Shown here one piece after another: positions 10,692 through 18,263 of a stretch of 64,000 bases of DNA. How positions within the stretch are numbered: position 1 is the first letter of the stretch; every line of letters begins with the position of its first letter. The DNA comes from Burkholderiaceae bacterium (GTDB lineage: Bacteria > Pseudomonadota > Gammaproteobacteria > Burkholderiales > Burkholderiaceae), in NCBI GenBank assembly GCA_947455485.1, contig CANGNV010000003.1, forward strand, positions 1 through 64,000. Reading direction: 5' to 3'. The translations under genes were made by a program, and so were the position numbers. A model generated the notes under the pieces. That model ran no database searches, was not told where the DNA came from, and saw nothing but the letters and a program-made list of their open reading frames with translations.

Positions 10692-11108
10692 ATGAAAATA
10701 ACTATTTATTCAGTAGCATCATTTGCCGTCCTTATGCTTGGAGCTGGATGTGTTAATCAACAGCCTGTTGGACAGCCGATCGCTAACAGTAATTTGACGG
10801 CAGGCCAAGTTAGTCTGACCTTAAAAAAGAATGTCACCACTCAAGCTGAGGTTGTAGAAACCTTTGGTGCACCAAATATTGTCACCTCTAATGGCGATGG
10901 TGAAGAGGTTTGGACTTATCAAAAAAATGCCACAGTTTCTAGTGGAAGCTCTAGCTCGGGATATGCCACTATTATTTTGGCAGGAACTTCGTCCTCCAAT
11001 TCTGGGTTTGAGCAGTCCAGCAGAACAATTACTTTAATCATTAAATTTAGAGAGGTTAAAGGAGTCAAGATTGTGAGCGACTTTTCCTCAAGATCCTCCT
11101 CTTTCTAA
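10692..11108 (+). CDS. SmpA/OmlA-like lipoprotein
   Basis: Lipobox VLMLGAGC; repetitive SSGSSSSGY region; pattern LKKNVTTQAEVVETFGAPNIV. Confidence 0.7.
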   Translation: MKITIYSVASFAVLMLGAGCVNQQPVGQPIANSNLTAGQVSLTLKKNVTTQAEVVETFGAPNIVTSNGDGEEVWTYQKNATVSSGSSSSGYATIILAGTSSSNSGFEQSSRTITLIIKFREVKGVKIVSDFSSRSSSF

Positions 11109-11117
11109 GGCATAAGA

Positions 11118-11618
11118 ATGAAGTTTTTATTGGCTGTCACTAGCGCATTTTTGCTTTCATTATTGGGTGCTTGCTCCTCGGGGCCAGCGAAGCCCCAGTT
11201 GACCTCTCTTGAGATTCAGGCAATTCAGGCGAAAAACTTTGATGTAGATAAAAAAACTTCGTTTGATTCTTCCTTGTCCGTTCTTCAGGACTTGGGTTAC
11301 ATCATTGGTTCTGCCAGCTTTGAAACAGGATTCATTACCGCACAGTCACCTGCAAAGGGCACTAGCGGTAGCGTTTATTTCATAGGCATGCTACCCATTC
11401 CAGTCTCAGGCTCAGAGCAAAAGACAGTTGTGACGGTAGCAGTAGAAGCGGTAGGCCCCAAGAAATCCCGCATCCGCTTAAATTTTGTTGATAAAACGCG
11501 TGGTGGAGGTATGTTTGGCGCTGGTGAAAACGACACTCCGATACTAGATCCGGTCATCTATCAAAATGCTTTTGATAAGATCGGTGAGACAGTATTTATA
11601 AAGACATCGCAAAAATAA
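11118..11618 (+). CDS. Putative lipoprotein
   Basis: Signal peptide with lipobox SLLGACSSG; 166 aa. Confidence 0.75.
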   Translation: MKFLLAVTSAFLLSLLGACSSGPAKPQLTSLEIQAIQAKNFDVDKKTSFDSSLSVLQDLGYIIGSASFETGFITAQSPAKGTSGSVYFIGMLPIPVSGSEQKTVVTVAVEAVGPKKSRIRLNFVDKTRGGGMFGAGENDTPILDPVIYQNAFDKIGETVFIKTSQK

Positions 11619-11619
11619 A

Positions 11620-11643
11620 AAAGCCACCTTCGGGTGGTTTTTC
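11620..11643 (+). terminator. Rho-independent terminator
   Basis: AAAAAAGCCACC-TTCG-GGTGGTTTTTC tetraloop hairpin. Confidence 0.85.
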
Positions 11644-11734
11644 TTTGGGTCGATTGCGCCCCTTGTTTTGCCAGTCCCCCTAAAAAAGGGGTCAAAAACC
11701 ACGTTTTTGAAAAAATAAGGCCCGGGTATTGAAA

Positions 11735-11754
11735 TACTGTATGGATATACAGTA
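11735..11754 (+). promoter_or_regulatory. LexA/SOS box upstream of umuDC
   Basis: TACTGTATGGATATACAGTA, nearly identical to the E. coli consensus TACTGTATATATATACAGTA, 11 nt before the umuD ATG. Confidence 0.93.
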
Positions 11755-11765
11755 TATTAGAACCC

Positions 11766-12263
11766 ATGGCACTTATCGCACTTCCACAAAGCTCCTCAGA
11801 AAGCACGCTGACCCAGGCCCCACAGGCCTTGGCGGCCAATGGCGCCTATGAGTTCAAGCTCCTGAGCCACCGCATTTCAGCCGGATTTCCGAGCCCAGCA
11901 GCGGATTATGCGGAGGAAGGTCTCGATTTAAACCACTATTTAGTCCAAAACAAGCCAGCTACCTTCATGTTCACCGTCAAGGGTGATTCGATGATGGGTG
12001 CGGGTATTTGTGACGGCGACAAGGTGGTGGTCGATAAAGCCCTTAAGCCAAAACATAAAGACATCGTGGTTGCCGTAGTGGACGACGAGTACACCATCAA
12101 GCGCCTGTATCAATTGCGCGGCAAAACCGAACTCCAGCCAGAGAACCCAAATTACGAGCCCATTACCTTTAACGAGAACAGCGAACTCCAAATCTGGGGT
12201 GTAGTCGTTGGGGTAGTGCGCAAGTACAGCCACGCAAGCAGCAGAAACGGGAGGTCCGCATGA
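11766..12263 (+). CDS. umuD: UmuD-like S24 peptidase, DNA polymerase V subunit
   Basis: 165 aa; [23 protein letters not shown] catalytic Ser region; followed by umuC. Confidence 0.95.
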   Translation: MALIALPQSSSESTLTQAPQALAANGAYEFKLLSHRISAGFPSPAADYAEEGLDLNHYLVQNKPATFMFTVKGDSMMGAGICDGDKVVVDKALKPKHKDIVVAVVDDEYTIKRLYQLRGKTELQPENPNYEPITFNENSELQIWGVVVGVVRKYSHASSRNGRSA

Positions 12264-13561
12264 GCCAAGCTGGTCAAACCAATCAACTCTTCGCGCTCGT
12301 AGATGTGAACAACTTCTACGTATCTTGCGAGCGCGTATTTGCTCCCAAGTTAGAAGATGTACCAATGGTGGTGCTATCTAATAACGATGGTTGTGCAGTA
12401 GCGCGTAGTGCTGAAGTTAAAGCGCTGGGCGTGAAGATGGGTACACCCTGGTTTCAGATGAAGGACCTAGCTAAGCAACATGGCATCCAAGCCTATTCCT
12501 CAAACTACACCTTGTATGGCGATATGAGCGGCAGGGTGGTAGAAGTCTTAAGAAAGTTCACGCCCAATCTTGAGGTCTACAGTATTGATGAGAGCTTTCT
12601 GCAAATCGAGACCGTACTCAAGCAATACACTGATCCAACTAGCCTAGGTCAAATCATCAAGCAAGATGTTAAAGACACTACCGGCTTACCTGTATGCGTT
12701 GGTATTGGCGCTAGCAAGACGCTCGCTAAGTTGGCCAATCACTTGGCTAAAAAGAATCCTCAGTTTGCTGGTGTATGTGACATCAGTTCTATGTCTAAAG
12801 AAGCGCTCTATCAATGGATGGCAGAGACAGCCGTAGGTGAGGTGTGGGGCATTGGTGGCAAGACTGCCAAGAAGCTCAAAGAGCTCAAGATCAATAGCGT
12901 ATTTGATTTGGTGCAAATATCACCACAAGCCATGCGCCAACAGTTTGGTGTTGTGGTTGAGCGTATTTGCTACGAGTTGCGTGGCGTATCTTGCCTGCAG
13001 CTCGAAGAAGTGGCCCCAGCTAAACAGCAGATTATTTCTTCAAGAAGCTTTGGTAAGCCAGTGACCTCCATGGAAGAGTTAGCTGAGTCTGTTGCTACTC
13101 ATGCTGCAAGAGGTGCCGAGAAACTCAGAAGCCAAAAGTCAGTCACGGGCGCACTCACTATTTTTGTGCAAACCAACCCACATAAGCCGTTTGAGCCACA
13201 ACATCATCAAAGCATCACAGTGGTTCTGAGTGACCCTAGTGATAACACCTTAACGCTCACAAGCGCTGCATTAAAAGGCTTGAAGCAAATCTACAAGACA
13301 GGCTTTAAGTACAAAAAAGCAGGCGTCATTCTTAACCTCTTGGCTGACAAACCCACGATGCAGCAATCATTATTTGATGACATGGAAGTCAAAGGTAAGT
13401 CTGCTGGACTCATGAAAGCTATGGACTCGATCAATACCCGTTTTGGTAACTCTGCCATCAAAACCGCAGCATCTGGAACTAAGCAAGACTGGCAAATGAG
13501 ATCAGGCAATAGATCGCCGAACTACACCACGCAGTGGGATGAATTGCCGGTAGCACGTTAA
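12260..13561 (+). CDS. umuC: DNA polymerase V catalytic subunit UmuC
   Basis: [39 protein letters not shown]-family polymerase. Confidence 0.97.
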   Translation: MSQAGQTNQLFALVDVNNFYVSCERVFAPKLEDVPMVVLSNNDGCAVARSAEVKALGVKMGTPWFQMKDLAKQHGIQAYSSNYTLYGDMSGRVVEVLRKFTPNLEVYSIDESFLQIETVLKQYTDPTSLGQIIKQDVKDTTGLPVCVGIGASKTLAKLANHLAKKNPQFAGVCDISSMSKEALYQWMAETAVGEVWGIGGKTAKKLKELKINSVFDLVQISPQAMRQQFGVVVERICYELRGVSCLQLEEVAPAKQQIISSRSFGKPVTSMEELAESVATHAARGAEKLRSQKSVTGALTIFVQTNPHKPFEPQHHQSITVVLSDPSDNTLTLTSAALKGLKQIYKTGFKYKKAGVILNLLADKPTMQQSLFDDMEVKGKSAGLMKAMDSINTRFGNSAIKTAASGTKQDWQMRSGNRSPNYTTQWDELPVAR

Positions 13562-13711
13562 AAAATGAATAAAAAAACAACAAATAACACAACAAAAATT
13601 ACTAGCTCATTTCGTGAGCCAGTAAGCCAATATTCTGAATGCATGGCAGCAAAATAGAAGCAGAAAACAAGTAAAACCTAATTAACGTAGATACACACCA
13701 GGAGAAATCAA

Positions 13712-13843
13712 ATGGAACTAATCAATAACTTCAACGGCATCTCACTCGCAATCATCATGATCTTGTCTTACTGCGCAGTACTGAAAAGCACAAAGCGTAA
13801 CGAGCGTAGCAATACTCAAATATTCAGCCGTAAGTATCAGTAA
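13712..13843 (+). CDS. Small 43-aa predicted membrane peptide
   Basis: MELINNFNGISLAIIMILSYCAVLKSTKRNERSNTQIFSRKYQ*, Shine-Dalgarno-like AGGAG upstream; not in the ORF track. Confidence 0.5.
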   Translation: MELINNFNGISLAIIMILSYCAVLKSTKRNERSNTQIFSRKYQ

Positions 13844-13954
13844 GGCAAATTAAAAATCAGCAAAGAGGTGCATCAGAAGCGCTAAAGAAAAAGCAGCAGG
13901 CCTGGTGGGGGAATAAGGAAATCACGGATTCTTAATTCCCCAGACGTGGGTTGG

Positions 13955-13988
13955 AAAGGATTGGGATCAAAAGATCTCAATCCTTTTT
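13955..13988. terminator. Strong hairpin terminator, probably bidirectional
   Basis: AAAGGATTGGGATC-AAAA-GATCTCAATCCTTTTT, 14-bp stem with one wobble, between a plus-strand small ORF and a minus-strand gene. Confidence 0.85.
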
Positions 13989-13991
13989 CAT

Positions 13992-15491
13992 TTAACTTTC
14001 GGCAATATATTTAATAAAGTCGTACATCGCCAAAGTGTCTTGTGCGCAATAGTGTTTCAACTTGTTCTCCCAATCCAATTTCTCGGATGAAGAAATGTTC
14101 GGATCGGTGCATTTAAACCAGGCAATTTGTGCATCGCCACCACCACTTAATCCGTTTGAGCTCGAATAGTCGACTGTCGTAGGAATCGCCTTTACGATGT
14201 TCTTGAGAGAGTAAGACCCCATCATGACTGGTGAGTAAAAGCCATCACGTGCAATATCTAGAGTGTCAATAATGCGAGCAATCAAGGCCTCAACCGGGAC
14301 ATGAAGATCCGCACAAGTAGAGCGCTTTACTAAGGCACGAAGTTTAGAGCGTTCAAATGACGCGTTATGAACGAAGATGGGCCCATTTGTGCCAACTGCA
14401 CTCAAGAGGGTTTGAAGAAACTCGCGATCCATGTTGGGGTCATAAAACTTGAGATAGCCAAGACCATCATCAACATTGAGGATTTGATCGGCACTATCCC
14501 AGCGGTGAATTGACCATTGAAAAGGTAGGGCGTCATAGGCCTTCGTGCCAGCCAACAAAGGCACCCCTTGTTGTACAGTCTCAAAGTCCATGAAATAGCG
14601 AGGCCAAGTATAGGAGCATGCCTGAGACTTAAGATGCGGCGAGAGCCAAACCGTATTGGATTGATGCGCTGCCTGAATCATCAGGTGTTGAGGTTTTGTT
14701 AGGCTGGATGCGGGGATGTTGCGAAGATCATAAACGCCTTGTTTGGCAAAATCTTCGATGAGGTTCTTATTGGCATATGGAAGAATGGAGATAGGGACTT
14801 CAGCTAGCTTCTGAAGAAGAGCGCTGCAGCGTTCTTGATATGGGCAGTTATATGGCTCAGTGCATTGAGTGCCCATCGCAATGTCCGGCATGCTCGCGCC
14901 TAATGTAGCAATGGGCTTTAATTGGGCAATCCATTGAGGTACTTCATTCATGTTCTGGAGTACCTCTTTAGTGATGTCAGCTTCGGTGATGAGATTTTGA
15001 TAGTCCCCATTGCCCGAGTAGATAAAGTCTTTGTTGATGTGAGCAATTTGAATTTTATTTAGCGTGATCCCACAGGCTTTAGCGATATATGCTTGGACGG
15101 AAGCATCTTTTATATGTTCATTTTTCAGGCTGGTAGATGATTTCACTTCGATCATCTCCCAGGCATCAGAGTTTCGACGTAGTACATCAACACGTACTAA
15201 GGTGCCGTCATGCAGAAAAGCGGCTTCGTAAATAACCTGGATTAACGGATCATTGACTGCGGACTTTGTAGCGGCAATTGCTGATATCGCATCTAGATTG
15301 CCGGTTAAGTCGCAACCTTCCCCATAGTAGGTGCGTGCAAATTCGCCAAAGCGGTTGCCGATATAAAAAATATGTAACTCTTGCTTAATTGGTTCATTGG
15401 TGTCGAGCCAAAGCTTTTTATGGCACTGGAGCCCTGAGATAACCTTCGATTTGGTTAATACATAGAGCTTTGGCACGCTATTTGATTTCAT
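13992..15491 (-). CDS. DUF2779 domain protein: Cas4/RecB-like N-terminus plus DEDD exonuclease-like C-terminus
   Basis: TKSKVISGLQCHKKLWLDTNEP, VRVDVLRR...MIEVKSST nuclease motif, CTEPYNCPYQERC cysteines, RYFMDFETVQQGVP exonuclease motif. Confidence 0.85.
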   Translation of the reverse strand: MKSNSVPKLYVLTKSKVISGLQCHKKLWLDTNEPIKQELHIFYIGNRFGEFARTYYGEGCDLTGNLDAISAIAATKSAVNDPLIQVIYEAAFLHDGTLVRVDVLRRNSDAWEMIEVKSSTSLKNEHIKDASVQAYIAKACGITLNKIQIAHINKDFIYSGNGDYQNLITEADITKEVLQNMNEVPQWIAQLKPIATLGASMPDIAMGTQCTEPYNCPYQERCSALLQKLAEVPISILPYANKNLIEDFAKQGVYDLRNIPASSLTKPQHLMIQAAHQSNTVWLSPHLKSQACSYTWPRYFMDFETVQQGVPLLAGTKAYDALPFQWSIHRWDSADQILNVDDGLGYLKFYDPNMDREFLQTLLSAVGTNGPIFVHNASFERSKLRALVKRSTCADLHVPVEALIARIIDTLDIARDGFYSPVMMGSYSLKNIVKAIPTTVDYSSSNGLSGGGDAQIAWFKCTDPNISSSEKLDWENKLKHYCAQDTLAMYDFIKYIAES

Positions 15492-15538
15492 GGGTATATA
15501 TCCATTGGGGCTAAGGTAGATCTTATTAAATCAAAAAT

Positions 15539-15559
15539 AAATGATACTTTTTGTCATTA
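15539..15559. promoter_or_regulatory. Operator-like palindrome A
   Basis: AAATGAT-ACTTTTT-GTCATTA; same 7+7+7 architecture as two other sites, 48 nt before ATG 15608. Confidence 0.65.
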
Positions 15560-15607
15560 ATGCGGATTAGACTCTATAGTTACAAATATATGACGAGAAG
15601 AGGCCCC

Positions 15608-15871
15608 ATGTCTTTTAATGTAAATGATTGTGACTTGATTGTGATTGATGCAGCCGATACCGACTCTGGAATAGATGCTGAATATGCTTATATCAGTGAG
15701 CAGTTTGGTCCTTTTGGGGTTGGATGGCAATTGCAGCGTCAAAAGGTGTTAACGCATGTTTTGCCAGGGGAGGGCGATCAAATACAGGTGGATGTTCTCA
15801 CTATTGAGCTGGCAAATGGTGAGGTTAAGGATATCGCTTTTGATATCACCTCTTTTTATGGCAAATGGTGA
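15608..15871 (+). CDS. Hypothetical protein (87 aa), first gene of the WYL regulator unit
   Basis: MSFNVNDCDLIVIDAADTDSGIDAEYAYISEQFGPFGVGWQLQRQKVL...; no family recognised. Confidence 0.65.
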   Translation: MSFNVNDCDLIVIDAADTDSGIDAEYAYISEQFGPFGVGWQLQRQKVLTHVLPGEGDQIQVDVLTIELANGEVKDIAFDITSFYGKW

Positions 15872-15878
15872 TCGCGCA

Positions 15879-16619
15879 ATGATGCCTATTGAGTATTTAT
15901 ATGATCTTGGTCCTGTTCGTTGGGGTAACCCGAGCGAGAGTGCCTGCCTTTATTATCCAGGTGCCTATACCGATACTGGCCCGCTAGATTTGATTATGAG
16001 AAGTCGGTCTGAAAGTGCGAGTCAGCCATTTGATTCATTTGCCACGGCAATCTATGTAGATATCGCCATTACTCCTGAGGCAATAGAGCAGGTCATTCAT
16101 CGAATTAAGCATAACTATTCGACAAGAACAGTATTGGTGAGTGAAATATTGCCCGCTGACTTTGGGGCATTTAGATATGCTGATTTTTTGCCCAAGGAGG
16201 ACGATACTTTTTATGAGTCTGTGCCGAATTACGCACAGTTATACGCCGCAGAACATGATGAGTTTTTTGGTCTGCGTGCCTTTTTTCCTGAACTTCAATT
16301 AAATCTAATCTATCTCAAAGCAGAGGGAATTCAGGCGTACAGAACCCTTCAAAAAGCAAAGATCTTTCCTAATATTGTGGTCCTGCAAGATCATGGGCCT
16401 TGGGGTTATCAGTACGCCACTTTTTATGGCGAATGTCTTCTCTATAAGGCGGCAAAGAAATTGCCGCGATTCTTGTATCAAGCAACAGAGGGGGAGGCGT
16501 GGCCTGGTTACGAGCAGATCAGTGAAGGGTATTGCGATGAGGGCCAGGAGCATCGCTATGAGCGTTGTCTTAGTGCCAGAAAAACCGTTATTGCAGAAAT
16601 AAACAGAAGGAATAAGTAG
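15879..16619 (+). CDS. Hypothetical protein
   Basis: MMPIEYLYDLGPVRWGNPSESACLYYPGAYTDTGPLDL...; 8 nt after the previous stop (alternative ATG at 15858 would overlap it); 5 nt before the WYL gene. Confidence 0.7.
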   Translation: MMPIEYLYDLGPVRWGNPSESACLYYPGAYTDTGPLDLIMRSRSESASQPFDSFATAIYVDIAITPEAIEQVIHRIKHNYSTRTVLVSEILPADFGAFRYADFLPKEDDTFYESVPNYAQLYAAEHDEFFGLRAFFPELQLNLIYLKAEGIQAYRTLQKAKIFPNIVVLQDHGPWGYQYATFYGECLLYKAAKKLPRFLYQATEGEAWPGYEQISEGYCDEGQEHRYERCLSARKTVIAEINRRNK

Positions 16620-16624
16620 CGCAT

Positions 16625-17830
16625 ATGGCAAAGAAAAAGATAGCTGAGGATTTTGATTCTACTGATGAGGCTCTGGAAGAGAAAGGTGCATTGCGAGTAA
16701 TCCAGCGTCGTTGGGATGTTCTAAAAATGATTCCCCCTAATGGCCGCCTGATGAGTAAGAAAGAGGTTGCCGATCGCTTATATAAGCGCCATAGTGTTGG
16801 GCATAGTATTCAAGTATCACCAATGGCATTTTTGCGATATATCCAGCGAGATTTTGAGGCATTGAGCCGTGCAATTAATGCATTAAAGAAAGAGCAGATT
16901 ATTTCGACCCGGAAGGGTGTTTCTTGGGGTGAGGCTGGATCGCCATTTAAGTTAGCCGGCCTATCAAAAGACGAGATGATTGCGTTCGGTATGCTTAAAA
17001 AATTAGGCACATCTTGGATGCCTTCCTCTATCCGCGAGACATTAGAGCCATACTTCACGATGGCCATGGATGAGGCCAAGCAAAGGGTGATTGAGAATTC
17101 CGCCATTCCACCGCGACAGGCCGAGCTCCAGGCAAAGAAGTGGCTCGATAAGCTAGAGCGTCTTCCCGATTGGATTCAGTTTAAAAAAAGAAATATTGAT
17201 AAGAACGTCGAGAAAGTAATTCATGAGGCCTTGCTGCAAGAACAGAGTCTAGAGGTGGTCTATAAAGGCAAGCCAAGAGGTGTAATGTTTCCTCAGGCGC
17301 TAGTGCAAAGAGGCGCAAGAACTTATTTGCTTTCCACTTCGCCCAACGAACCAAGCTTGAGGCCTTACCTATTAAATAGGATGAATTCAGCCAGGATATC
17401 CCCGGAGCGCTTTAAGCTAACCCCGAAGGCTGATATTAAGGAGCAATTAAACCGGGGAATTGCTCAGCCAAAGTATTTGGAAGTTGACTATAAGGGTGAA
17501 TCGATTGCTTATGGTCAGCCAATTAAATTGCAATTTATAGCTGATGCGGGTACTGCGGATATATTGGAAGAGACTCCAATGGGGGATGATCAAGTAATTA
17601 CCCCCGTTGACTACTCATTAGTCACTCGCTGGAAGAAAGTGAAGGCGGATATTAAGTTAATTGATGAGTCTGAAAAAAATTGGGCAATCATTAGTGTCAC
17701 CGTGCTTTTGCAGGAAGAGTTGATATGGTGGTTACGTAGTCTTGGGCCATTCCTAAAGGTCATCGAGCCTGAATTTATAAGAGATCGAATTGAGTATGAC
17801 CTAAAGAGGGCTTTAGCGAACTACTCGTAA
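16625..17830 (+). CDS. WYL domain-containing transcriptional regulator
   Basis: N-terminal helix-turn-helix-like region (SPMAFLRYIQRDFEALSR), WYL-like core LEVVYKGKPRGVMFPQALVQRGARTYLLSTSPNEPSLRPYLLNRMNSA. Confidence 0.8.
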   Translation: MAKKKIAEDFDSTDEALEEKGALRVIQRRWDVLKMIPPNGRLMSKKEVADRLYKRHSVGHSIQVSPMAFLRYIQRDFEALSRAINALKKEQIISTRKGVSWGEAGSPFKLAGLSKDEMIAFGMLKKLGTSWMPSSIRETLEPYFTMAMDEAKQRVIENSAIPPRQAELQAKKWLDKLERLPDWIQFKKRNIDKNVEKVIHEALLQEQSLEVVYKGKPRGVMFPQALVQRGARTYLLSTSPNEPSLRPYLLNRMNSARISPERFKLTPKADIKEQLNRGIAQPKYLEVDYKGESIAYGQPIKLQFIADAGTADILEETPMGDDQVITPVDYSLVTRWKKVKADIKLIDESEKNWAIISVTVLLQEELIWWLRSLGPFLKVIEPEFIRDRIEYDLKRALANYS

Positions 17831-17859
17831 TCCATCCTCTTTAATTTACCGCCTCTCAC

Positions 17860-17905
17860 GAGCGCAAAGATATTTGTATTTTGAGTGTCTTTGCGCTCTT
17901 TCCCT
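17860..17905 (+). terminator. Terminator of the WYL unit
   Basis: GAGCGCAAAGA...TCTTTGCGCTC, perfect 11-bp arms, followed by T-rich tract. Confidence 0.8.
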
Positions 17906-17957
17906 TTTTATCTCTCCAACCCCATATTTATGGGGGTTAAATATATTGAGAAAGTTA

Positions 17958-17988
17958 TTTATAAATGACAAATAATGTCATTTATAAA
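17958..17988. promoter_or_regulatory. Operator-like palindrome B
   Basis: TTTATAAATGAC-AAATAAT-GTCATTTATAAA, perfect 12-bp arms; 21-bp core 17963-17983 ends 48 nt before ATG 18032. Confidence 0.75.
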
Positions 17989-18031
17989 TGGCAGTATTAA
18001 ACCTATCCCAATCAAACGGAAGGGTCTTCTC

Positions 18032-18184
18032 ATGAAAATGTTCCAAGCAACAGTCCGCCTAGGCGGCGGTAGTGTATTGCAAACATTGGAGGTTATGGCG
18101 ACAACTGCAATTGAAGCTAAAAACAATCTAGAGATGGAGTTTGGCGATGGAAATGTAGTGTATTTCCCCAAAGAAATTAGGTGA
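18032..18184 (+). CDS. Small hypothetical protein (50 aa)
   Basis: MKMFQATVRLGGGSVLQTLEVMATTAIEAKNNLEMEFGDGNVVYFPKEIR; directly upstream of the AAA+ ATPase gene. Confidence 0.65.
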   Translation: MKMFQATVRLGGGSVLQTLEVMATTAIEAKNNLEMEFGDGNVVYFPKEIR

Positions 18185-18204
18185 GTGTGTTGTGTGTAGC
18201 ACCT

Positions 18205-18229
18205 CTTCTCAGAATCGCTTTCTGGGAAG
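18205..18229 (+). promoter_or_regulatory. Hairpin between the 50-aa ORF and the AAA+ gene
   Basis: CTTCTCAGAA-TCGCT-TTCTGGGAAG, 10-bp stem with one wobble and no U-tract. Confidence 0.4.
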
Positions 18230-18263
18230 GGCTTTAAAAACCTAATAGACGAGGAAGTCAAAA

